The notes under the pieces were generated by a model. The model saw only the letters and a list, made by a program, of their open reading frames with translations. It had not been told where the DNA came from and made no database searches. Shown here piece after piece: positions 1-8,583 of a stretch of 64,000 bases of DNA. The position numbers were made by a program, and so were the translations under genes. The DNA comes from Thermoplasmatota archaeon (GTDB taxonomy: Archaea > Thermoplasmatota > Thermoplasmata > Thermoplasmatales > Thermoplasmataceae), in contig JAMCUD010000110.1 of NCBI GenBank assembly GCA_023379355.1, forward strand, positions 1-64,000. Reading direction: 5' to 3'. The first letter of the stretch is position 1, and every line of letters starts with the position of its first letter.

Positions 1-1
1 T

Positions 2-316
2 TCCATATCAGGACTGCCCGGTCCCGCCCTCACATCTTTTGAGGCAATTCTTGAGATATTTCTTAGCAGCGTGTACGGATTCAATACCTCCAGACTGACA
101 GTCCAGGCAAGGGCCGCTGAAACCACCGAAGTGAGATCAGATTCAATGAACCTGAAGCGAGTTTCTCTTTTTGAGTCAGAGGGGGAAGTTAAGTTCAGAA
201 CACTTAGGAGATCAGGTCTCCAGTCTCTTATGGAGTCAGACGGAGTGCTGGAGATTGGTCCTGGAAATGAACGGATTGAGCGCGGAAAAACCTACAGAAT
301 AAAACTGAACCGGTGA
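2..316 (+). CDS. moeA: Molybdopterin molybdotransferase MoeA, C-terminal end (cut by window start)
   Basis: This is the last 104 codons of a MoeA-type enzyme, which inserts molybdate (or tungstate) into adenylylated molybdopterin in the cytoplasm. The reading frame is open from base 2 and begins with a SGLPGPA segment. In MoeA this glycine/proline-rich motif closes the central catalytic domain. A short beta-barrel MoeA C-terminal domain follows (LRRSGLQSL, DGVLEIGPG). A GTG at 71 could look like a start but lies inside the conserved domain, so the gene simply continues off the left edge. Its stop overlaps the GTG start of the next moeA by four bases (GTGA), which implies translational coupling of two moeA paralogues, a common archaeal arrangement. 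Confidence 0.85.
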   Translation, partial: SISGLPGPALTSFEAILEIFLSSVYGFNTSRLTVQARAAETTEVRSDSMNLKRVSLFESEGEVKFRTLRRSGLQSLMESDGVLEIGPGNERIERGKTYRIKLNR

Positions 317-2088
317 CATCAATGATATCACACAAATCTTCCTCCGTAAGTTTCTCTGATTCAAGAAGAATAGTCTCTGAGAACCTTCACCTGAAACTGG
401 AAAGCGAAGCTGTTAGTCTTGGAAATTCGCTTGGAAGGATTGCTGCAGAGGATGTATTCTCAGGTATGGACAACCCCCCTTTTAATCGAGCTACAATGGA
501 TGGATATGCCCTGAAATCCATCGACTCTGTATCAGCCACTTCAGAAAAACCACTGAAACTCAGAATTACCGGTGAAATAATGATAGGTGATGACCCGTCT
601 CTTGAAATCACCTCGGGAACCGCGGCCAGAATCTCCACAGGTTGCAAACTGCCAGCCGGGGCTGATTGTGTAGCAATGGTGGAAAAGACCAGAAGTGACG
701 GCAATACCGTTGAGATACTGTATAGCCTTCTTCCAGGAGAGAATGTGGCTATAAAGGGGAATGATGTGTCCAGGGGAGAACTTATATTATCCTCAGGTAC
801 AACCATTGAGCCGCCGCATATATCGGTCCTGAGTGCACTGGGCATATCAAGATTGAATGTCAGGAGAAGGATAAGGATAGGGATCATATCAACCGGAAAC
901 GAGTTGATTGAACCGGATGTTCCATACATGGAAGGGAGGATATACGACTCAAACTCTCGTTCCATAGCCGCCCTGCTTGAAGGTTATAGAAATATAGAGA
1001 TTGAAATCTTAGGCATCGTTCCGGATCGTTGGGATAGCATTGAAAATGCAATGAAAAAGGCACTTTTACGCAATGACATCGTCATTGTTTCTGGAGGGAG
1101 TTCAGCCGGGGATCATGATTATGTCTACAGGATAATGGACAGGATGAAACCCGGCCTCCTATTTCATGGAGTGTATGTTAAACCGGGGATGCCAACAGCA
1201 TTCGCCATGAGTGGAGATCGTTATTTGATTGGGCTCCCAGGGTTTCCTGTTTCTGCAATGATGGTATTCATGTCCATTTTCCTTGAATCCATACTACGTA
1301 ATTCAGGAGATGAGCATATTACCGAAAATGTGAAGTTCAGGCTAGGGAGCAGTGTAAAAAGACTTGAAAGGGAAAAAATGAATCTTATTCCCGTCAAAAT
1401 ACTGGGGAATGATACAGATATGATGGCATACCCTGTTCTTGGATTGTCCGGTTCTATAAGCCGTTTTCTGGACACAGACGGATACGCAATCATACCGGGG
1501 GAATTGGGTTCTTGCAAAACCGGAGATGAAATTGAAGTAAAGCTCTTCCGGAAACTGAGAGAGAGGAAACCCGAAAGAATTGCCGGGCATTTTGATTCCG
1601 AGACCATGAATTTTCTCTCAATGACAGGATTGAATTCTCCAGTAACCAGAATGTCCTCCAGCGAAGCACTGGAGGCGTTCAAGAATAGGTCTGTGCGTGG
1701 TGCAGTGGTAGATATGGAACTCACATTCCTTGAACATATCCGCAACACAGAGTGGATCCGTGAAAGCAGGATAGATGAGATATATCGGAAAGCTCTTTAT
1801 CGCTATACTTTTAATAACGGGAAAGCAAAGAATGGAATTTCAGGTCGGATAATTATCATTGGGGATGACTTCAATCCGGGAGACCTGATAGATGACGGTT
1901 CAGATAAGGGAGATTTGATGAGATATCTCTCAGAGTGCAAAGCCTATCGAGTGAGCATTGCTGAATTTAATCTCTCTGGCCGGAAGGAAGAATATCTTCA
2001 GATATATACCACCAATCCGGATTTGATCGGGTCAAAGGGGGAGAAAATTCTTGAATATGCCAGGGTCCTGATTATCAGAAACAAATGA
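313..2088 (+). CDS. moeA: Molybdopterin molybdotransferase MoeA with C-terminal PBP-like extension
   Basis: A second MoeA paralogue of 591 residues. Residues 1 to about 410 are a full MoeA: NPPFNRATMDGYA near residue 55, the STGCKLPAGAD segment near 110, the STGNEL motif that opens the molybdopterin-binding MoCF domain near 195, the SGGSSAGDHDY loop near 260, and GLPGFPVSAM near 315. From about 420 to the end is an extra domain without the usual MoeA residues. By length and position it matches the periplasmic-binding-protein-like (LysR substrate-type) domain fused to many archaeal MoeA proteins, which may sense molybdate or a cofactor intermediate. GTG 313 was chosen because it overlaps the preceding stop; ATG 322 is an alternative. 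The gene is part of a molybdenum cofactor group with the ThiF-like gene that reads toward it. Confidence 0.9.
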   Translation: MTSMISHKSSSVSFSDSRRIVSENLHLKLESEAVSLGNSLGRIAAEDVFSGMDNPPFNRATMDGYALKSIDSVSATSEKPLKLRITGEIMIGDDPSLEITSGTAARISTGCKLPAGADCVAMVEKTRSDGNTVEILYSLLPGENVAIKGNDVSRGELILSSGTTIEPPHISVLSALGISRLNVRRRIRIGIISTGNELIEPDVPYMEGRIYDSNSRSIAALLEGYRNIEIEILGIVPDRWDSIENAMKKALLRNDIVIVSGGSSAGDHDYVYRIMDRMKPGLLFHGVYVKPGMPTAFAMSGDRYLIGLPGFPVSAMMVFMSIFLESILRNSGDEHITENVKFRLGSSVKRLEREKMNLIPVKILGNDTDMMAYPVLGLSGSISRFLDTDGYAIIPGELGSCKTGDEIEVKLFRKLRERKPERIAGHFDSETMNFLSMTGLNSPVTRMSSSEALEAFKNRSVRGAVVDMELTFLEHIRNTEWIRESRIDEIYRKALYRYTFNNGKAKNGISGRIIIIGDDFNPGDLIDDGSDKGDLMRYLSECKAYRVSIAEFNLSGRKEEYLQIYTTNPDLIGSKGEKILEYARVLIIRNK

Positions 2089-2104
2089 TTCACCAGCACC
2101 AGTT

Positions 2105-2734
2105 TCAGATCCGGTCAGGGTTTCCCTCTTTTCTGAGGTGCTTTATGAGCGGCACAGCCTCTGCTATTTCGTCTATGTAGTAATCACACCCTTCATATTC
2201 AATAGAACGACCATGTCTTACAAGTACTGCCACTGCCCCAATTTCCCGGGCAGGGATCATATCTGATACAGCGTCTCCGAAAACAATGGCTTCCGTTCCC
2301 CTGACGCCGCCCATTTTTTTCAGTGCAAGTAGATACGGCTCAGGGTCAGGTTTTCCTACCTGAACGTCATCAATTGTAACCACCGGAGGCTGATCTATTT
2401 TCAAAAGGTCAATGAAGCTCCTCCTAGAGGATGTAACTATGCATATCCTGATTCCCATCGCTTCTATTTCCTTAAAAGATCCATTGACGTCCGGAAAGTA
2501 TGTCAGGTCTGATATGTGGGCCCGAAAATATCCTTCTTCAGCCTCTTCGATTTCAAATGCCATTTTTGAGAATTTTCCTGCCAGATCCACTCCAGGAAGC
2601 CCTATCATCGGGAATATCTGATCCTGTGTTACTGTTATGCCGAAATCGCTGAATGCCCTGATCCAGGATTGAATCCTCAACCTGAAAGAATCAAGTATTG
2701 TCCCATCAAGATCGAATATGGCAGCCCTGATCAT
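2105..2734 (-). CDS. HAD-superfamily phosphatase (phosphoglycolate phosphatase-like)
   Basis: A soluble 209-residue haloacid dehalogenase-type hydrolase that removes phosphate from a small metabolite. Motif I (FDLDGT) is at the extreme N terminus, followed by a helical cap region, motif II (TSS), a lysine-containing motif III (GKPDPEPY) and motif IV (FGDAVSDM). The length and cap position fit the phosphoglycolate phosphatase/beta-phosphoglucomutase subgroup; the substrate cannot be read from sequence. The start was set at ATG 2734 because ATGA overlaps the stop of the upstream ThiF-like gene; an open frame extends to 2761 but would add residues before motif I. The coupling suggests an operon with the E1-like gene, not necessarily a shared pathway. 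Confidence 0.85.
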   Translation of the reverse strand: MIRAAIFDLDGTILDSFRLRIQSWIRAFSDFGITVTQDQIFPMIGLPGVDLAGKFSKMAFEIEEAEEGYFRAHISDLTYFPDVNGSFKEIEAMGIRICIVTSSRRSFIDLLKIDQPPVVTIDDVQVGKPDPEPYLLALKKMGGVRGTEAIVFGDAVSDMIPAREIGAVAVLVRHGRSIEYEGCDYYIDEIAEAVPLIKHLRKEGNPDRI

Positions 2735-3462
2735 CTCAACACTCTGCCACATGAATTGCAATCAGGATTCAATGCTGTTCTCACTTGAGCAATATCCATA
2801 TTCAGGACATCAATGAAGTATATTGCATCCAGAAGTTCATTGCCAAGGATGTGCCGAATGGCCAGCGTCCATGCCAAGTTGCCCACCAAGTATGGAACTG
2901 AAGCAAGTACTCCCGCATCCTCGCATCTTATATCAGGAGTGCTGTAATCTATTCCCAGGCATCCAAGACAGGCAGTCTTTCCAGGTATTATTATCTTTAC
3001 CTGCCCGGTGGTTCCCATTGCCGAGGAGAAAACCCATGGTATTCCTGTCTTTATGGAATGATCATTGATCACTTTCCTGGAAGCCATGTTGTCTGTCCCA
3101 TCTATAATTATTGAAGCCCCGCCAGTTATTTCTCCAATATTTGAAGGGGTCGCCATCACGGGAAATGTCCTTACGGGGATTCTCGAATTTATCTGACTGA
3201 TTCTTTTTTTCGCTGCCTCGACCTTATGCATTCCTATGTCAGACTCAGAATACATGGATTGCCTGTGCATGTTCGATATATCGACGGTATCCGGGTCAGC
3301 TATTCTTATCTCACGGGCACCATTTCTTGCAAAAAGGTCCAGGGCGGCAGACCCCGTAGCACCAACACCTATCACCGATATCCTGGAATCCATTATTTTC
3401 TCCAGGCCACCAATACCGATCATCGGGAGAGCGGTCTCCCTGGAGTATCTCAGGCTGAACAT
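2731..3462 (-). CDS. ThiF/MoeB/HesA-family E1-like adenylyltransferase
   Basis: Adenylates the C-terminal glycine of a ubiquitin-like sulfur carrier (MoaD or ThiS type) for sulfur transfer to molybdopterin, thiamine or tRNA. The nucleotide-binding glycine motif GVGATGSA is near residue 33 and is followed by the Asp of ADPDTVD. The Asn-Arg pair region NMHRQS and the IDGTDN loop typical of the family are present. Two CxxC pairs (CLGC near 165 and CNSC near the C terminus) form the structural zinc site. A TATA-like element (ataattatt near 3483) sits about 23 nt upstream of ATG 3462, which fits a leaderless message. The neighbouring moeA pair favours a role as the MoaD-activating enzyme. One E1-like protein often serves several carriers in archaea, so I assign the family only. 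Confidence 0.88.
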   Translation of the reverse strand: MFSLRYSRETALPMIGIGGLEKIMDSRISVIGVGATGSAALDLFARNGAREIRIADPDTVDISNMHRQSMYSESDIGMHKVEAAKKRISQINSRIPVRTFPVMATPSNIGEITGGASIIIDGTDNMASRKVINDHSIKTGIPWVFSSAMGTTGQVKIIIPGKTACLGCLGIDYSTPDIRCEDAGVLASVPYLVGNLAWTLAIRHILGNELLDAIYFIDVLNMDIAQVRTALNPDCNSCGRVLR

Positions 3463-3549
3463 TGAACATCATCTGATTGTGAAATAATTATTGTTGCATT
3501 CAGATTACACCATGGAATCAGTTTTTATCCGAGATGCCCATTCTATACC

Positions 3550-4569
3550 ATGAGAGCCGCAGTCCTATCAAAACTGAAGGAACCGCTAGAGATTATGGAG
3601 GTCCATCCACAGGAACCATCCGGACATGAAGTGGTTATTCGCCAGCGAATGACAGGAATATGCTACAGGGATATTCTTACTAAGAACGGATTCTTTCCAA
3701 GGGTAAAGCTCCCCATAATCCCTGGACATGAGATTTCCGGCGTTATTGAAAGCATAGGGCCGGAAGTTACAGGTTTCAGGGTCGGGCAGAGAGTGGCGAG
3801 TCTTATCTATTCACCATGCGGTAAATGCGAATACTGCATGAGGGGCGATGAGAACCTGTGCCCGAACAAAGAAACCTATGGAGAACGTCTTAATGGTGCT
3901 TATTCAGAACTTGTCACAGTAAATGAAAGGTCTCTTGTCTCTGTGCCAGATGGAATCGGGGATACCGATGCCTCCCTGGCTGCCTGCGTGACTGGAATGC
4001 TTTATAATGCCATGTTCAGGGTTGGAGGGCTCTCAAGGGGACAGAAGGTTTTGATCACTGGAGCAGGGGGAGGAGTTGGATCACATGCCATACAGATCGC
4101 AAAATATCTCGGTGCCTATGTCATAGCAAAGACTTCATCGCCATGGAAGAGAGAGACCCTCCTGAAGATCGGTGCCGATGAGGTGATCAGCTCTGAGAAT
4201 TTTGATAGGGAGATTAAGGAAAAACACCATGATGGGGTACATCTGGCGCTTGAAGCCGTTGGCCTGCCTACCTTTGAGAGGACCCTGAGATCCTTGAGAA
4301 CTGGTGGAAAGATGGTGGTTGTTGGAAACATATATCCGGAGGCGGTGCCTCTTCCACTTGGGCTGATCATACTGAAAGGAAATTCCATATCCGGGAGTAT
4401 AAGCTCTACACGCGAGGACATGAAGAAGGTACTCCAGATGACTGCTGAAAGGAGACTCAAAGCATTCAGCAACAAGACAATATCTCTGGATGAAGTCAAC
4501 ACTGCATTCAAGGATATAGAGCAGAGAATGTCCCTGGGGCGGGTTATGATTGATCTCCGGAGGAATTGA
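3550..4569 (+). CDS. Zinc-dependent medium-chain reductase resembling acryloyl-CoA reductase
   Basis: A 339-residue zinc alcohol dehydrogenase-superfamily protein. It has the catalytic zinc region (GICYRD near residue 36, GHE near 60), the structural zinc loop with four cysteines (CGKCEYCMRGDENLC, about 92-106) and a Rossmann motif GAGGGVG near residue 172. The N-terminal run CYRDIL..GFFPRVKLP..PGHE closely resembles what I recall of the Sulfolobales acryloyl-CoA reductases, which reduce acryloyl-CoA to propionyl-CoA with NADPH. A general alcohol or quinone dehydrogenase is the alternative. A TATA-like tttttatcc about 25 nt before ATG 3550 suggests a leaderless, single-gene transcript. No other genes of a 3-hydroxypropionate route are nearby, so the substrate is inference. 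Confidence 0.8.
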   Translation: MRAAVLSKLKEPLEIMEVHPQEPSGHEVVIRQRMTGICYRDILTKNGFFPRVKLPIIPGHEISGVIESIGPEVTGFRVGQRVASLIYSPCGKCEYCMRGDENLCPNKETYGERLNGAYSELVTVNERSLVSVPDGIGDTDASLAACVTGMLYNAMFRVGGLSRGQKVLITGAGGGVGSHAIQIAKYLGAYVIAKTSSPWKRETLLKIGADEVISSENFDREIKEKHHDGVHLALEAVGLPTFERTLRSLRTGGKMVVVGNIYPEAVPLPLGLIILKGNSISGSISSTREDMKKVLQMTAERRLKAFSNKTISLDEVNTAFKDIEQRMSLGRVMIDLRRN

Positions 4570-4623
4570 ACCTTTACTCTGACTTTTCATTAAAAATCTA
4601 ATACAATAAACCGATTCCCCCAG

Positions 4624-5526
4624 GTGCTCAATTTTCCATGGGTTGTATTGACCGAGGTCCTGATGACAGCATTCATCATCTGGATCATTTCATATATAAG
4701 GAAGAACACCAGTTCGATGGGAATCAGGGTTATTTCAATCTCGCTGCTCTCACTTGACATGATGGCAAGCATGTTCGATTCACTTCTCTACTACACCATC
4801 AGTTCTAAGGGATTCCTGGGTGCAATTATTGCCTTCAACATTTCTATGCTTTTCATGTCCATTGCTCTTGTTTACATCTTTCTCACAGGAATCAATTCAA
4901 AGACCTCCACCCTTACTGTGAGAAGATCACTGGGGTTTGCCCTGATACTGGTGTGGAATGAGGTATCCATGGCTCTGTTCCTTAGAATAATGGCATATTA
5001 TACCGCATCAATTTCCTCTAATCTTGCACCGGTTGAATTTTTCTCCTTCAGCGTCACAAACATCCTCTTTCTTCTGCCCATGATTGCCGAGATGGCATTC
5101 TTCATAGCAAGATCAGGAATTGGGGGGATGGAGAGAAGGCTCATGATATCTGTGCTTCTCATGCAGATAGCCGATCCTGCTGTTCTGGGAAATTCCTCGG
5201 CCGTATTTCCGCTGCTGATTGCATATTCCATCCTGATGCTTGTTTCCATCTACATCTCCTTCAGCTATGCCTTCCATAGACGTGCAAAGCTGGCAGCATA
5301 TGAAAGAAGAATGTTCTCCTGGTTCATCGTTATCATAGTGATTTCTGTTGCAGGCATCGCCGAACCGCTGATCGTAACAAAGCCATTCGGAATATCATGG
5401 ACAATTCTTGGAGCTTCGATGATCATTTCAATGTTCTATTACTTCCTCATAGTTCTCAGTTACTTCAGGGATAACGGGGGAAAACAGACGAAAAAAATCG
5501 AGGCTTCTAGTTCTCCCTCTTCCTGA
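4624..5526 (+). CDS. Polytopic membrane protein of unknown function
   Basis: Not recognised. The 300-residue product is almost entirely hydrophobic, with seven or eight predicted membrane spans, short loops and a basic, serine-rich C-terminal tail. No cofactor, transport or protease motif is visible. Its 3' end overlaps the end of the convergent membrane iron-sulfur gene by 20 bp. Its style (repeated Phe/Met/Ile-rich helices, a PM.(A/V)EM segment in the middle) recalls the N-terminal membrane part of that neighbour. The two may therefore be related or work together, but this is only an impression from reading both. The start is GTG 4624; no clear ribosome site precedes it. Confidence 0.7.
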   Translation: MLNFPWVVLTEVLMTAFIIWIISYIRKNTSSMGIRVISISLLSLDMMASMFDSLLYYTISSKGFLGAIIAFNISMLFMSIALVYIFLTGINSKTSTLTVRRSLGFALILVWNEVSMALFLRIMAYYTASISSNLAPVEFFSFSVTNILFLLPMIAEMAFFIARSGIGGMERRLMISVLLMQIADPAVLGNSSAVFPLLIAYSILMLVSIYISFSYAFHRRAKLAAYERRMFSWFIVIIVISVAGIAEPLIVTKPFGISWTILGASMIISMFYYFLIVLSYFRDNGGKQTKKIEASSSPSS

Positions 5527-7546
5527 TCCTTTCCTTAATAAGATGCCTGATATCGTAATAGAAGATGTTTTCGTAGGGGCAGGCATTGACACAGTCACCT
5601 ATTCCCACGCATCTGGATGATTTGTACTCCCCCTTGCTTATAAATGCACCAGGCTGTCCTGAATTCCCCACCGGACAGACCAGAGTGCAGTCCTTTGTCG
5701 GGCATGTGACACACTGTGAAGGGTCATGAACCTTCAGCCTGAAGACTCCGAATCTGGATATAAAACGGTTGAAATTGCCCCAGCTGCAATAACCGGTGTT
5801 AATGCAGCCGTATGAACCGACGAAGGGCATCATAATGAAAACCGCATACCACAGGAAACCGAAATAGAACAGATACATCATATATTCAGGGTCAGTGCCA
5901 TAGAATGTGATTCCCAGCCCGCGGGTGGAATCGAGCCATGAAAGGACGGCAGTGACTATTATGGAAATGTAAACCATTGAAGACACTATTCGGAATATTA
6001 ACGTTCCATTCTTTCCCCCTTTGGTGAGTGTCTTCGCTGTGCCTGATTGACGGTTGAAGCCTTTCATGGAATCATAGAAAGTCCCCTGATACATGACAGG
6101 AGCGGTACAGAAAACCGAGCATAACTGCCTCGATCCGAAGAGGAGAGAGAGGATGCCGCTGATAACATATGTGAGAACTATGGGAACTATGAGCAGAGGG
6201 GTAAAGGGACCGGCTGTTCCAATTCCCATTGTCCATCCTATAAAAGGCACACTCTTAGGATCGGATAAAACAAAGGAAGGGAGAAGAATCGAATACACTC
6301 CGTAGGCCACAAGCATCAAGGCAAGCCTCGTCTTCGTTTCAATATCCCTTGTTTTCCTTATCTTGAAAACAACAAGAGATCCCATTTCTATGCCCATCAT
6401 AACAAGAAACCATGCTGAGAGGCTCACGTCGGCAAAAAATCGGAAGAAGTCAAATGTCCCCTCGGAGATCATCTGGATCATGTTTCCGGAGATTGAAGTA
6501 AGACCGGAAGTATTCAGGAAAGAGACGGGCCCATAAAATTGTGCGTCAAAGGCTGCCCCCATGAAGAATTCACTGCAGAAGACCAGGGCAAGGAAAAGGA
6601 ACGACCATACCCTGTTGGTAAGCCAGTAGAGTTTTTTTCCGTTGTTAAGGTTCCCATTGCCCATCACCGCGTAAAGGTAAATCGACATGTCTGCAATCAT
6701 GCTTGCGGCAAGCAAAAACAGGTTGCCTGATATCTGCCACAGGAAGATCCCAGCCATCATCATTGAGAATACCAGCAGAAGAATGATCAGATAATTGGCA
6801 TAGCCGCGTCTTATTCCCTGAACTCTGTAAAGAAATTCAAATGTGAATACAAAGAAGGCAGTCATCAGAGAACCGGAGAGATAGATTGAGACAGGTACCC
6901 ATGTACTGATGCTCAGGGCTGTTGGAACAAGGATCATAGTCGCCCCCTGCACAGTTAGCATTGTAAATGCTGATCTGCTCTGCACCTTCCTGAGAAGGAT
7001 GGTGGTAACTATCATTTCCACGCCCATGGGAAATACAAACCAGTAATTGGTCAGCGATTCTATGATTCCCGTAAAAGGATCACTGACCAGCCTGGTTAGG
7101 AATACGGACTGTGTGATTATGTTAAAATCCAGACTCATCAGTAACTCGTCCACTATGACAAAAAATGCCGTAAAAAGAATGAGGAAGGTGCGGGAGTTTT
7201 CCGAAGATGAGAAAAGAGTCCTCCTCATGAAAACAACAAGGAACGGGACAACCTCTATCATCATCAGGAGAAGTGAGAGTTCGACGGCCCTGTTTATGCC
7301 GAGATTGCCTGGAATCAGGAAATAGAAGAGCGGGGCGGCAAGCATACTGTTCATCATGGCCAGTATTATATACACAACCAGCCGTTGGAGCCCATCTCTT
7401 GCATTAACTGCAAGATAAATAGTATATGACATAGAAAGAGCCATGGCCAGCATAATCAGGATTAAGACTGGACTGAGACCTGCCGGAAGTGGCAAAATCC
7501 TATCAACTCCTTTCCAGCGAACATGGTTAATGCTCTGGTTCTTCAT
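5507..7546 (-). CDS. Large membrane protein with C-terminal double 4Fe-4S ferredoxin domain
   Basis: A 679-residue protein with about fourteen membrane helices, then a cytoplasm-like iron-sulfur tail. Around residue 470 a CSVFC segment follows a membrane helix, and near 590 there is CINTGYC. These resemble the Cys-containing loops of the NapH/NosR/CcoG membrane ferredoxin group. The last 80 residues hold two 4Fe-4S signatures: CVTCPTKDCTLVCP, and CVGIGDCVNACP with a widened first gap. Such proteins pass electrons between quinol or another membrane donor and soluble acceptors. The long N-terminal helix bundle (about 450 residues) has no family I recognise, so the partner is unknown. It reads alone, convergent with the membrane gene at 4624. 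I place it in respiratory electron transfer by inference. Confidence 0.8.
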   Translation of the reverse strand: MKNQSINHVRWKGVDRILPLPAGLSPVLILIMLAMALSMSYTIYLAVNARDGLQRLVVYIILAMMNSMLAAPLFYFLIPGNLGINRAVELSLLLMMIEVVPFLVVFMRRTLFSSSENSRTFLILFTAFFVIVDELLMSLDFNIITQSVFLTRLVSDPFTGIIESLTNYWFVFPMGVEMIVTTILLRKVQSRSAFTMLTVQGATMILVPTALSISTWVPVSIYLSGSLMTAFFVFTFEFLYRVQGIRRGYANYLIILLLVFSMMMAGIFLWQISGNLFLLAASMIADMSIYLYAVMGNGNLNNGKKLYWLTNRVWSFLFLALVFCSEFFMGAAFDAQFYGPVSFLNTSGLTSISGNMIQMISEGTFDFFRFFADVSLSAWFLVMMGIEMGSLVVFKIRKTRDIETKTRLALMLVAYGVYSILLPSFVLSDPKSVPFIGWTMGIGTAGPFTPLLIVPIVLTYVISGILSLLFGSRQLCSVFCTAPVMYQGTFYDSMKGFNRQSGTAKTLTKGGKNGTLIFRIVSSMVYISIIVTAVLSWLDSTRGLGITFYGTDPEYMMYLFYFGFLWYAVFIMMPFVGSYGCINTGYCSWGNFNRFISRFGVFRLKVHDPSQCVTCPTKDCTLVCPVGNSGQPGAFISKGEYKSSRCVGIGDCVNACPYENIFYYDIRHLIKERIRKREN

Positions 7547-7795
7547 TTAACCAGGCTATAAAAATTTTCATAACTTTAAGGAATTACAGGATTGCCCAGA
7601 ATTTCTTAAGCCATTTCCCAAATTGCCATATAATGTGGGACCCCGGTCTCCTGTCAATTTGATCCTGAAAGAGGTGCCTGCCAGATTTAATCTATGGTTC
7701 GTTCACCTCTGGGCTTCCATTGTCCATTATCCATTGATTCAGTGAGAATTCCATTTTCTCTGAAGCTTGAATGATAACAGGATTTGGCTTACAGA

Positions 7796-7804
7796 TTATA
7801 TATT
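7796..7804 (+). promoter_or_regulatory. TATA box of the DUF1805 gene
   Basis: The sequence ttatatatt is centred 25 nt upstream of ATG 7825. This is the archaeal spacing for a transcript that begins at the start codon. It lies inside the longer open frame that begins at 7771, which is the main reason for moving the gene start to 7825. The rest of 7547-7795 shows no gene. It holds a loose inverted repeat (agaggtg near 7669 against cacctct near 7712) with no assigned role. Confidence 0.6.
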
Positions 7805-7824
7805 CAGTAGGAATATTCTTTGCA

Positions 7825-8115
7825 ATGATAGAGTCAAGGATCGTAACGGTAGGAAACTCTCAGTTTGAGTTTTTCAGAATGAACCTAGGAAAGGCACCGC
7901 TTCTAATATTGAAGGGAAAAAAGGGGTATGTGATGTGCGGATACCTTGACATTAACACCTCGGATAAGCTTGGAGAACTGGCAGCAAGGGTGACCGGTGT
8001 AAAGTCGCTTGAGGACGTTCTTGATGCAAAGATAGCCCAGGCCTCAAAGGGACTGAAGGAAATGGGAGTCGAGGAAGGCACACCGGTGACTGATGCATTG
8101 CAGTTCCTGGCATGA
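7825..8115 (+). CDS. DUF1805 (YunC-like) protein
   Basis: A small soluble protein of 96 residues matching the DUF1805 family, known from Bacillus YunC and many archaea; its function is not established. The family core is evident: GYVMCGYLDI near residue 35 with the conserved cysteine, ARVTGVKSLEDVLDA in the middle, and an acidic ending with GTPVTDALQFL. The open frame could begin at 7771, but a TATA box (7796-7804) falls inside that extension, and the family begins close to MIESRIV. The gene is three bases upstream of a Nudix hydrolase on the same strand, so the two are likely co-transcribed. Confidence 0.8.
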   Translation: MIESRIVTVGNSQFEFFRMNLGKAPLLILKGKKGYVMCGYLDINTSDKLGELAARVTGVKSLEDVLDAKIAQASKGLKEMGVEEGTPVTDALQFLA

Positions 8116-8118
8116 TTC

Positions 8119-8583
8119 ATGTCCGAAAGTAAAGCTGCAGTTGCAATAGTTTCTGACTCCGTTTCCTTCGTCCTTATAAGGAGAGCGGAATTCGAGGGAG
8201 ATCCATGGTCCGGGAATTATGCTCTCCCCGGAGGGCATATAAAGGCTGGAGAATCTCCAGAGGACGCGGTGATCCGGGAAACTTTTGAGGAGATTGGAAT
8301 GGTCTTTTCTGCAGGGGACATTCAGTGCAGGCTTGAGGCTGCCCATCCTGTAAGCAGACCGGAGATGGAAGTTATCCCATTTGTTGTGAAAACTGATTCC
8401 TTTGACGGGATAAAGAGTGGGGAGGAGGTAAGGGAGATCAGGGTCGTCCGTTTAGACTCCGGAGTCAGGACTACCAACTTGGAGAATGGGCATCCTGCAC
8501 TGGACTTCCAGGGATGGGTGGTGTGGGGGCTCACATTCAGGATCCTTCATTCATATCTCTCCAGAAATATCAGAAAGACCTGA
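8119..8583 (+). CDS. Nudix hydrolase
   Basis: A 154-residue Nudix pyrophosphohydrolase, hydrolysing a nucleoside-diphosphate-linked substrate with divalent metal. The complete Nudix box GX5EX7REUXEEXGU is present at about residues 38-60 (GHIKAGE...RETFEEIGM). The surrounding sequence (LIRRAEFEGDPWSGNYALPGG, and HPVSRPEMEVIPFV after the box) resembles the CoA diphosphatase/NudL branch, but the diagnostic CoA motif is not clear, so I leave the substrate open. It begins three bases after the DUF1805 stop. Its last 14 bases overlap the 3' end of the convergent GHMP kinase gene. Confidence 0.85.
   Translation: MSESKAAVAIVSDSVSFVLIRRAEFEGDPWSGNYALPGGHIKAGESPEDAVIRETFEEIGMVFSAGDIQCRLEAAHPVSRPEMEVIPFVVKTDSFDGIKSGEEVREIRVVRLDSGVRTTNLENGHPALDFQGWVVWGLTFRILHSYLSRNIRKT

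Noticed and set aside
387..965. 192-codon minus-strand frame opposite moeA
   Set aside because: It overlaps the conserved core of MoeA entirely and its product is low-complexity Ser/Ile-rich with no promoter.
4116..4590. Two antisense frames (131 and 151 codons) across the reductase gene
   Set aside because: Both lie opposite the conserved Rossmann half of a certain gene and lack promoters or domains.
7660..7720. Loose inverted repeat (agaggtg ... cacctct) between 7660 and 7720 as a riboswitch or ncRNA
   Set aside because: The stem is only seven bases with a long unstructured loop and sits far from the next start, which has its own leaderless promoter.
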